Assembly (NCBI GenBank): GCA_900554555.1
Contig: USIC01000043.1
Span: forward strand, 1 to 6,941
DNA length: 6,941 nt
Source: an uncultured Solobacterium sp.
GTDB lineage: Bacteria > Bacillota_I > Bacilli_A > Erysipelotrichales > Erysipelotrichaceae
Reading direction: 5' to 3'
Shown: one piece after another, positions 1-5,198 of the stretch
Numbering within the stretch: position 1 is the stretch's first letter
How the letters are laid out: every line of letters begins with the position of its first letter
Position numbers and translations under genes: made by a program
The notes under the pieces: model-generated
Seen by the model: only the letters and a program-made list of their open reading frames with translations
Databases searched by the model: none
What the model was told of the DNA's origin: nothing

Positions 1-133
1 AATCGATTATGAAGGAGAAGCTATCAACCTGTATAAGGATATTGCACCTGAAGAAGGTACCTTACGAGAGTTAATTGAGGATAAAACACATATCGATAAT
101 AAAAAAGATGAGAATAAAACAACGGATAATTGA
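1..133 (+). CDS. C-terminal end of an unidentified protein (5' truncated)
   Basis: An open frame enters from the left edge (codons in phase with position 2) and ends at a TGA at 131-133, giving the last 43 residues of a protein. The tail is hydrophilic and charged: it contains LYKDIAPEEGTLRELIED and then a Lys/Asp/Asn-rich, probably disordered end (DNKKDENKTTDN). I do not recognise the family and see no motif that would name it. In Bacillus the genes upstream of murC include sftA and ytpR, but this tail does not look like the end of either as I remember them. The next gene starts about 100 bases later behind its own promoter candidate, so this gene need not share a transcript with it. Coding status is likely but rests on one short frame. 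Confidence 0.55.
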   Translation, partial: IDYEGEAINLYKDIAPEEGTLRELIEDKTHIDNKKDENKTTDN

Positions 134-144
134 TGAAATCATAA

Positions 145-163
145 ATAAAACGCTTTGTTTTAT
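145..163. repeat. Perfect 7-bp inverted repeat, 5-nt loop
   Basis: ATAAAAC (145-151) and GTTTTAT (157-163) are exact reverse complements around GCTTT. It lies 12 bases after the stop of the upstream partial gene and just before the promoter candidate at 177. The stem is almost all A-T and no T-run follows, so it would be a poor terminator. It could be a weak 3' end signal or a protein-binding palindrome, or chance in AT-rich DNA. Confidence 0.3.
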
Positions 164-176
164 GATAATATATAAC

Positions 177-205
177 TTAACAAGGAAAGAGAAATAGAAT
201 AAAAT
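177..205 (+). promoter_or_regulatory. Sigma-A type promoter for the acidic proline-rich protein gene
   Basis: TTAACA (177-182) and TAAAAT (200-205) are separated by exactly 17 bases, each one base off the housekeeping consensus. Transcription would start near 212, giving a leader of about 20-25 bases that carries AAAGGA (221-226), 8 bases before the ATG at 235. The position between two same-strand genes, with a good RBS downstream, supports it. No operator is evident. Confidence 0.5.
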
Positions 206-234
206 ACTATTGTATATAAGAAAGGATAGACCTT

Positions 235-1077
235 ATGCTCAAGAAATTACAAAACTTATTATTTGAGGATGATGACGAATTTGTAGAAGATAACACTGAA
301 GCGGAACAAGTTTCAGCCTCTGCTCCAGTTACACCTGCTGTACAACCACAAGTAACTCCTGTAGAGGAGACAGCACAAATTCCAGTTCAGCCCGAGCCGG
401 TTTCTGAGATTCCACCAGTACCAACAATTCCTGTTGAACCAGCACCTGTAAAGACATCCTCAGTATTTTTAGATAATGAACCTAAGAAGTCAACAATGAT
501 TAATCTTGATGATGAGGATAGTAAACCAGTAGAAAAGAAGCCAGCTATTAAGCCTGAGGTAAAACGTGAAGAAGTTAAACCTTCTAAGGAATATCGTTTT
601 AACCCAGTAATCAGTCCTATCTTTGGTATCGATGAAAAAGATATGGATGCGGTTAAGACAACTACTTCTAAACTTACTGAAAAAGAAAAGGCTAAGTTTG
701 AAAAGAATGTGACACCAATTCTTTCACCTATGTATGGTATCGCTATTGAAAAGCCAGTTAAGCCAGTTGTGAAGGTTGAAGAATCTGTTGTGACTGAAAC
801 AGTGAAGAAGAGCGAACCTGTAAAGATTCCATCACCAACAGTTGAGGATGAAATTCCAGAATTCTCATTAGATGATATTCTAAATACTCGTGATCAAGAA
901 CCAAAGCAGGAAGATGATGATTTGTTTGGCTCTACAGCAACTTCTGAGTTTGATTTTGGTAATGATGACCAATTATTCCCAAATCTAAGCTTTGGTGATT
1001 TGGAAAAAGAAACTGCTGAAGATAGCACAACAATTATCTCTCGTTCAAGTTTGAACGATCATAGTTCACATAAATAG
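235..1077 (+). CDS. Acidic, proline-rich low-complexity protein with two SP-x-[FY]-G motifs; function unknown
   Basis: The gene encodes 280 residues and starts at an ATG with AAAGGA 8 bases upstream. I do not recognise a named family. The N-terminus has a short amphipathic stretch (MLKKLQNLLF) followed by an acidic patch. Residues 30-75 are a Pro/Val/Glu linker, and 80-118 are highly charged. Two related motifs follow: RFNPVISPIFGID (121-133) and NVTPILSPMYGIA (158-170). The tail has a possible short binding segment, IPEFSLDDIL (207-216), and Phe/Asp-rich stretches. There is no membrane segment or enzyme motif, so most of it is probably disordered. From memory, a similar [IV]-x-SP-[IV]-[FY]-G element occurs in the N-terminal linker of SftA/YtpS, the FtsK-like translocase beside murC in Bacillus; I cannot verify that here. 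Taken with the murC neighbour, a role as a cell-division or envelope adaptor is a reasonable inference only. Existence as a gene is nearly certain. Confidence 0.85.
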   Translation: MLKKLQNLLFEDDDEFVEDNTEAEQVSASAPVTPAVQPQVTPVEETAQIPVQPEPVSEIPPVPTIPVEPAPVKTSSVFLDNEPKKSTMINLDDEDSKPVEKKPAIKPEVKREEVKPSKEYRFNPVISPIFGIDEKDMDAVKTTTSKLTEKEKAKFEKNVTPILSPMYGIAIEKPVKPVVKVEESVVTETVKKSEPVKIPSPTVEDEIPEFSLDDILNTRDQEPKQEDDDLFGSTATSEFDFGNDDQLFPNLSFGDLEKETAEDSTTIISRSSLNDHSSHK

Positions 1078-1084
1078 TTAATCA

Positions 1085-1140
1085 AAACGGTCGTTAACGT
1101 TTGAAAGAGATTCGCTTTCGATGTCGACCGTTTGTTTTTT
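1085..1140 (+). terminator. Intrinsic terminator-like hairpin abutting the murC ribosome binding site
   Basis: AAACGGTCG (1085-1093) pairs exactly with CGACCGTTT (1125-1133). An inner arm, TTGAAAG (1101-1107) with CTTTCGA (1115-1121, one G-U), makes a stacked two-part hairpin. A T-rich run (1131-1140, TTTGTTTTTT) follows at once. It should end much of the transcript of the preceding gene. The T-run is directly followed by the murC Shine-Dalgarno GGAGG (1141-1145), so it could also attenuate murC. Confidence 0.75.
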
Positions 1141-1152
1141 GGAGGTCTTATG
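1141..1152 (+). promoter_or_regulatory. Ribosome binding site that fixes the murC start
   Basis: GGAGG (1141-1145) lies 4 bases before the ATG at 1150-1152. The frame stays open upstream to a TTG at 1132, but that codon lies inside the terminator stem and has no RBS, whereas starting at 1150 gives a normal MurC N-terminus. The spacing is at the short end of normal. Confidence 0.8.
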
Positions 1153-2529
1153 GAAAGATATACATTAGATTTTAATAAGCCAGTACATATTTTCTTTATT
1201 GGTATTGGTGGTATCAGTATGAGTGGTCTTGCAAAAGTATTGGCAGATCGTGGCTTTCATGTAAGTGGATCTGATAACCATGAAACAGAACTAACTAAGA
1301 TGTTAGAACAACATGGTGCGAAAGTATTCTACGGAGGTCAAAAGTCTGAGAATATTACAGATGATATTGATGTAGTTGTATATACAGCTGCGATACATCC
1401 AGATAATCCTGAGTATGTGGCAAGTGTAGAAAAGAAGATTCCTATGATGACACGTGCGGAATTACTTGGGGAGCTGATGGAAAACTACAAGAGTAGTATC
1501 GCTGTCAGTGGTACACATGGTAAGACAACTACAACATCGATGTTGAGTTATATCTTGATGGCAGCTCATACAGATCCAACAATTAGCTTGGGTGGTATGC
1601 TTGCACATATTGGTGGTAATATTCGTGTTGGAAGAGGACAAACATTTCTAACAGAAGCTTGTGAATACACAAATAGTTTCTTAGAACTAAAACCTCTTGT
1701 TGGAATTATCTTAAATGTTGAGGCAGACCATTTAGATTTCTTTAAAGATATAGATGATATTCGTTTATCGTTTAGAAAGTTTGCATCTGGCATAAAAGAA
1801 GGTGGAACACTCGTTATTAATCATAGTATTCATGATAAAGAATACATTATTGGTGATTTTAAAGGGACAGTCATTACTTTTGGCGAAGATGGTGATATGC
1901 ATGCAAGAAATATTGTATACGATGCATTAGGAAACCCTGGCTTTGAGGTATATTACAAGAATGAAAAACTGGGAGATGTCCAACTACTTGTTCCAGGCAA
2001 GCATAATGTAGATAATGCACTTGCTGCGATTGCGACTGCATATAGTATCGGTATTGATTTTGCTGCAATTAAACAAGGTCTGGTAAGTTATAGTGGTGTT
2101 GATCGTCGTTTCCAATATAAAGGTAAGTGTAATGGTGCGACAGTTATCGATGACTATGCACATCATCCACAGGAAATTGAAGCAACACTTAATGCCGCAA
2201 AGCACTACCCACACAAAAAGTTATATGTTGTATTCCAACCACATACGTATTCACGTACAATTGCATTATTACCTGAATTCGCAAAAGCTTTAGAGAATGC
2301 GGATGTCGTTATACTTGCAGAGATTTACGCTGCGCGAGAAGTTAATACAACTGGTGTTAGTGCAGAAGATATCTCGAAGTTAATGGATCAAAGTAAAGTA
2401 ACTTCCTTCTACTTACCAACTTTTGAAGAGATTGAAGACTATCTACGTAGTCATCTTGAAGAAGGCGACCTATGTATTACCATGGGGGCTGGAAACGTAA
2501 CTGATATTGGACCAAAACTTGTACAATAG
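1150..2529 (+). CDS. murC: UDP-N-acetylmuramate--L-alanine ligase
   Basis: MurC joins L-alanine to UDP-N-acetylmuramic acid using ATP, the first amino-acid addition in peptidoglycan precursor synthesis, in the cytoplasm. The 459-residue length is normal for the family. The N-terminal UDP-binding domain has GIGGISMSG (18-26). The central ATPase domain has the P-loop GTHGKTTTT (121-129), the TEACEYTNSF segment (168-177) and NVEADHLDFF (189-198). PGKHNVDNA (282-290) and GVDRRF (316-321) are the usual Mur-ligase signatures. The C-terminal domain has DDYAHHPQEI (334-343), QPHTYSRT (363-370) and GAGNVTDIG (446-454). All expected motifs are intact. The ATG at 1150 is chosen because GGAGG precedes it and an earlier in-frame TTG falls inside a hairpin. 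I find no convincing promoter between the hairpin and the start, so expression probably depends on read-through from the preceding gene or on an upstream internal promoter. Confidence 0.97.
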   Translation: MERYTLDFNKPVHIFFIGIGGISMSGLAKVLADRGFHVSGSDNHETELTKMLEQHGAKVFYGGQKSENITDDIDVVVYTAAIHPDNPEYVASVEKKIPMMTRAELLGELMENYKSSIAVSGTHGKTTTTSMLSYILMAAHTDPTISLGGMLAHIGGNIRVGRGQTFLTEACEYTNSFLELKPLVGIILNVEADHLDFFKDIDDIRLSFRKFASGIKEGGTLVINHSIHDKEYIIGDFKGTVITFGEDGDMHARNIVYDALGNPGFEVYYKNEKLGDVQLLVPGKHNVDNALAAIATAYSIGIDFAAIKQGLVSYSGVDRRFQYKGKCNGATVIDDYAHHPQEIEATLNAAKHYPHKKLYVVFQPHTYSRTIALLPEFAKALENADVVILAEIYAAREVNTTGVSAEDISKLMDQSKVTSFYLPTFEEIEDYLRSHLEEGDLCITMGAGNVTDIGPKLVQ

Positions 2530-2534
2530 TGATT

Positions 2535-2564
2535 AGCCGATTGGTGTAATTCCAGTCGGTTTTT
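2535..2564 (+). terminator. Rho-independent terminator of murC
   Basis: CCGATTGG (2537-2544) pairs with CCAGTCGG (2552-2559) through one T-G wobble, around a 7-base loop. The stem can extend by A-T and G-T pairs at 2535-2536, and TTTTT (2560-2564) follows. It sits 5 bases after the murC stop codon, so murC ends its transcription unit here. Confidence 0.88.
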
Positions 2565-2761
2565 ACATTAACACATACACGATATGTGCTTATTGTTAAA
2601 TGAATTTAAGATGTCTATAATCATATGAGATTCATCACATGTACTATGATGACGTAACTGAAAAGGGTAATATATACGCTAATAACGAAAAGAATGCTGT
2701 TTAGAGTAAAATCGATGGTATCAAAATGTTGTAAATAAAGATAAGAAATAATCCTATTAAT

Positions 2762-2800
2762 ATGAGCCTTGTAATGTATTCAATTATTTTCAAGACTCAT
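2762..2800. repeat. Imperfect 10-bp inverted repeat with 19-base loop
   Basis: ATGAGCCTTG (2762-2771) and CAAGACTCAT (2791-2800) are complementary at 9 of 10 positions (one C-A mismatch). TTT follows the right arm. An 11-base direct repeat, TTCAATTATTT, also occurs here, once in the loop (2779-2789) and once just after the right arm (2802-2812). It could be a weak terminator, a binding site or the relic of a lost element; I cannot distinguish these. Confidence 0.4.
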
Positions 2801-2887
2801 TTTCAATTATTTATCGATTGGAATTAGGTAGATTTATTAGAAATTGATATTGAATATTTGATTGATTAAAAAATGATTTATATAGAA

Positions 2888-2902
2888 TCGTAAGCGTAAC
2901 CA
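2888..2902. promoter_or_regulatory. Candidate CcpA operator (cre-like site)
   Basis: TCGTAAGCGTAACCA matches the relaxed cre consensus WTGNAANCGNWNNCW at every fixed position except the second (C for T). It lies upstream of the operon that contains the CcpA-like gene at 4193-5197, about 180 bases before the main promoter candidate and just upstream of an orphan TATAAT (2928-2933). Autoregulation would make sense biologically, but a single one-mismatch hit to a degenerate motif is weak evidence. Confidence 0.25.
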
Positions 2903-3065
2903 CTTATTTTTGAAATTGTTTCATATTTATAATATTTAATCTGTTGTTCATGTTGAAACTAACAAACGAATTATAAGTAGATAATTACACCAAAAATATT
3001 GAATAATGTTATAAAAATGCGAATTTATCAATTGTGAGAATTATTTGAAATAGCATATTCTATGA

Positions 3066-3094
3066 TTGAAAACTTTTTCATAAATGACTATAAT
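3066..3094 (+). promoter_or_regulatory. Strong sigma-A promoter of the DUF948 / helical-repeat / ccpA operon
   Basis: TTGAAA (3066-3071) and a perfect TATAAT (3089-3094) are 17 bases apart. The start point should fall near 3098-3101, which is the beginning of AGAGGT (3101-3106), the Shine-Dalgarno of the next gene. The leader would therefore be only about 13-16 bases. An ATG at 3084, overlapping the -10 region, cannot be the translation start if this promoter is used. Confidence 0.72.
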
Positions 3095-3113
3095 GTTAAA
3101 AGAGGTAATCAAT

Positions 3114-3503
3114 ATGGATCAATTGATACAGGATTTACAAATTGTATGTACACAACTATTGCCAATCATAGGAGCGGTTGTCTTGGTCTTTTTGTGTATC
3201 TTATTACGAAAGGTGTGGCAGACAGTCGATGCTTTAAGGAAAACAATTGAAGGTTTAGATCCTACGCTACGTTTAGTAGATAAGAGTATCGAGAAGGTTC
3301 AAGCACCATTAGATACTGTTGCCAAGTATAGCAAGACCTTTGATAAGGTTCATGACAAGACATCTGCTGCGATTGGTAAAGTAACAGATTTTGCAAATGA
3401 TAAGTTAGATTCTTTAAAAGAAACAATAAAAACTGGTGTAAATCCAGAGGAAGATCTTCCTGTACAAGTTCAGGAAGTTGAAAAGGAGACTACAAATGGC
3501 TGA
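3114..3503 (+). CDS. DUF948 (YtxG-like) single-pass membrane protein
   Basis: The gene encodes 129 residues. A hydrophobic segment at about 11-32 (PIIGAVVLVFLCILL core) anchors the N-terminus in the membrane. It is followed by a charged helical region rich in Val/Asp/Lys (VDALRKTIEGLDPTLRLVDK, then repeats of the type KVxDxxxDK). That layout is typical of DUF948 proteins such as Bacillus YtxG, whose molecular function is not established. The helical part probably lies in the cytoplasm or along the membrane. The start at 3114 is preferred over the ATG at 3084: AGAGG is 8 bases upstream of 3114, while 3084 lies in the promoter. It overlaps the next gene by 8 bases, so the two are probably translationally coupled and work together. 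Its place between murC and ccpA mirrors the Bacillus cluster, which supports the assignment. Family assignment is good; a specific role cannot be given. Confidence 0.85.
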   Translation: MDQLIQDLQIVCTQLLPIIGAVVLVFLCILLRKVWQTVDALRKTIEGLDPTLRLVDKSIEKVQAPLDTVAKYSKTFDKVHDKTSAAIGKVTDFANDKLDSLKETIKTGVNPEEDLPVQVQEVEKETTNG

Positions 3504-4182
3504 TGAATTAAAGAAAGATGAAAAATCCACATTCAACGAGTTTGATGATAGCACTGAGCCTATTGAATCAATTCAAAAGACTGTTGAAGATCTCAAACGT
3601 AAAATTCAAGAACTAAGTACGGAAGAAGAAGGAAAGACTACAACTGAAGAAACTTCTGAAAAGGAAGATGAACAGTTTAAGATTCCTGATTTTATCGCAC
3701 CACATGCGGAAACATTACAGCAGATGAAAGATACCACTGTGAAGACTTTTAATACGGTCAAAGAAGAAGTTGTAGATAAGACTAAGAAAGCGGCTTCTGT
3801 TGTCAAAGAAAAGGCTGAAAAGCTCAATAAAAACAAAGATATTCGCAAGACATTAGATTATATTAAAAAGAATGCGACAAAGGCTTATGATACAGCAATG
3901 ATTAAGCTCGATGAACTCAAGCAAGATCCTAAAGTAAAAAATGTATCAGACAAGGCTAGTGATGCTTATCAACAAGCCAAAGATTATATCGTACCTAAGA
4001 CAAAAGAACTCACAAATGTTATCAAGGATACAACACAAAAGACAATTACGAAGGTAAATGATTTTGTAAGTCGTCCTGATGTACAAGATACGATTCAAAA
4101 AGTGAAGGATACTACAAAACAAGCTGTAGATAAGAGTATTGAAACAGTACGTAATATCATTCACTCTAAGGATGAAAAGTAG
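3496..4182 (+). CDS. Lys/Glu-rich helical-repeat protein in the YtxH position (no membrane segment)
   Basis: The gene encodes 228 residues from the ATG at 3496, which has AGGAG 7 bases upstream (3484-3488) and lies within the end of the DUF948 gene; an earlier in-frame TTG at 3478 has no RBS. Residues 1-60 are acidic and probably disordered. IPDFIAPH (63-70) introduces a long amphipathic alpha-helical region to the C-terminus, full of KDTT, VKEK and DKT motifs like LEA or apolipoprotein-type helices. Three degenerate 29-residue units can be aligned, starting at 113, 144 and 193 (NKDIRKT, DPKVKNV, RPDVQDT). Bacillus YtxH, encoded at this place, is a short protein with an N-terminal membrane segment; this one has none, so it is a positional counterpart rather than a clear homologue. 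Coupling to the DUF948 membrane protein suggests a scaffold or membrane-surface partner, which is inference. Its stop codon overlaps the Shine-Dalgarno of the regulator gene. Confidence 0.82.
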   Translation: MADELKKDEKSTFNEFDDSTEPIESIQKTVEDLKRKIQELSTEEEGKTTTEETSEKEDEQFKIPDFIAPHAETLQQMKDTTVKTFNTVKEEVVDKTKKAASVVKEKAEKLNKNKDIRKTLDYIKKNATKAYDTAMIKLDELKQDPKVKNVSDKASDAYQQAKDYIVPKTKELTNVIKDTTQKTITKVNDFVSRPDVQDTIQKVKDTTKQAVDKSIETVRNIIHSKDEK

Positions 4183-4195
4183 GAGGGATACGATG
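4181..4195 (+). promoter_or_regulatory. Ribosome binding site that fixes the ccpA-like start
   Basis: AGGAGG (4181-4186) overlaps the TAG of the preceding gene (4180-4182) and stands 6 bases before the ATG at 4193. The in-frame TTG at 4139 would add 18 residues ahead of the universally N-terminal helix-turn-helix, so it is rejected. Confidence 0.9.
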
Positions 4196-5197
4196 AAACG
4201 AGTAACAATCTACGATGTCGCTAAAGAAGCTGGCGTTTCGCTAGCTACCGTTTCCCGTGTAATCAATGGTTCAAACGTTGTAAAAGCACCTACAAAGGAA
4301 CGCGTTGAAGCTGCCGTTGAAAAGTTAGGTTATAAACCAAACGCGATTGCGCAAGGTCTTGCGTTACAGAAGTCAACTTCTATCGGTTTGGTGGTTCCTG
4401 AAGCAAGCTTTACATATACAGGCCAAGTTATTAATGGCTTAATTGATGTAGCTAAGATTTATAACTATAACATCATGTTGCATACAATCACGGCTGGTAT
4501 TACAGATATCAATACGGTAATTGAAGATATTATCAAGTCACATGTGGATGGGGTAGTAATCTTCAATGATAAGTTAGTGGCTGGTGATATGGATGCATTA
4601 AGCAAGTACAATATCCCAATCGTTGTCATTGGTAATAAGATTAACGGTAAGGGTATCAGTAGTGTTTATGTCGATATTAAGAAAGCTGTCTATGAACTTG
4701 TTTCGAAGTTCTTAGAAGAAGGTAAGGATAACATTGGCATCTTAGAAGATCGTAAGAATCCACAGCAATATGAAAAGATGATTGCTGGAGCGAAGAAAGC
4801 ATATGAAGCTCGTGGTAAGAAGTTTACTGGAGCAATTTCGATTCCTGCTGATGCACGTACATCTTACGCATTCTTATCCAAGTGGATGAAAGATCATCGC
4901 TATGATGTGGTTATCGCAAATAGAGATTCCCAATGCTTCGCATTGTTAAATGCTAGTAGAGAAAACAATATTTCCATTCCAGATGAAATGGAAGTTGTAT
5001 GTGTACTCGATACGAAGTATAATTCCATGGTACGTCCACAGATTTCTAGTTTCTCCATTCCATCTTATGACTTAGGCGCAGTTTCAATGCGTGTTATGAC
5101 AAAGTTATTACAGAATGACGAGGAGAATCATGAAGAAAAGGGCGAAAGCATTGAATTAAGTTATCTGTTTACTCCAAGACAGACAACAAAGAACTAA
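4193..5197 (+). CDS. ccpA: CcpA-like LacI-family transcription regulator
   Basis: The 334-residue length matches CcpA, which in Bacillota binds cre sites with HPr-Ser46-P to control carbon catabolite genes. The N-terminus is a LacI helix-turn-helix (TIYDVAKEAGVSLATVSRVIN, 5-25), followed by the hinge helix NAIAQGLA (50-57) with the minor-groove leucine at 56. The rest is a periplasmic-binding-like core. The strongest CcpA mark is MVRPQISSFSIPSYDLGA (279-296): Tyr292, Asp293, Ala296, Val297, Arg300 and Lys304 correspond to HPr-contact positions known from Bacillus CcpA. Other core parts have drifted: the usual GFD motif reads VCVLD (269-273), and the usual ANDxxAxG segment reads ANRDSQCFA (242-250). 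It might therefore have altered cofactor use, or be a lineage-specific paralogue. It sits third in the operon from the promoter at 3066; no internal promoter is obvious. The Bacillus ytxJ and aroA genes that separate ytxH from ccpA are absent. The stop codon is one base from the tyrS T-box. Confidence 0.8.
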   Translation: MKRVTIYDVAKEAGVSLATVSRVINGSNVVKAPTKERVEAAVEKLGYKPNAIAQGLALQKSTSIGLVVPEASFTYTGQVINGLIDVAKIYNYNIMLHTITAGITDINTVIEDIIKSHVDGVVIFNDKLVAGDMDALSKYNIPIVVIGNKINGKGISSVYVDIKKAVYELVSKFLEEGKDNIGILEDRKNPQQYEKMIAGAKKAYEARGKKFTGAISIPADARTSYAFLSKWMKDHRYDVVIANRDSQCFALLNASRENNISIPDEMEVVCVLDTKYNSMVRPQISSFSIPSYDLGAVSMRVMTKLLQNDEENHEEKGESIELSYLFTPRQTTKN

Positions 5198-5198
5198 A

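Larger units (their letters stand above)
2565..3065. other. AT-rich spacer of about 500 bases with no supportable gene
   Basis: Between the murC terminator and the next promoter there is no open frame of useful length on either strand with a ribosome binding site. The base composition is visibly richer in A and T than the flanking genes. One frame (2639-2704, ATG to TAG, 21 residues) reads like coding sequence but has no Shine-Dalgarno and runs into repeated stops beyond, so at most it is a remnant. The stretch contains the inverted repeat at 2762-2800, a cre-like site at 2888-2902 and an isolated perfect TATAAT at 2928-2933 lacking a good -35. It may be regulatory DNA for the downstream operon or a decayed gene. 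Confidence 0.6.

Noticed and set aside
144..158. Possible cre site around AAACGCTTTG
   Set aside because: It lacks the TG and CA ends of the consensus; only the central part matches.
1566..2293. Several open frames inside murC on both strands
   Set aside because: They are shadows of the murC frame, with compositions typical of out-of-frame reading and no start signals.
2572..2588. Hairpin CACATA / TATGTG just after the murC terminator
   Set aside because: Six base pairs with weak composition and no T-run; a second terminator is not convincing.
2639..2704. Possible 21-residue small protein
   Set aside because: No Shine-Dalgarno or nearby promoter could be found, so it is mentioned only as a possible remnant.
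2928..2933. Perfect TATAAT as a main promoter of the DUF948 operon
   Set aside because: No acceptable -35 lies 16-18 bases upstream, and a better promoter exists at 3066-3094.
3062..3250. A 62-codon forward frame overlapping the DUF948 start
   Set aside because: It begins before the predicted transcription start, overlaps the promoter, and competes with a frame that has a good RBS and family match.
3606..4164. Reverse-strand open frames opposite the helical-repeat gene
   Set aside because: The hydrophobic products are what the complement of Lys/Glu/Asp-rich codons gives; no ribosome binding sites support them.
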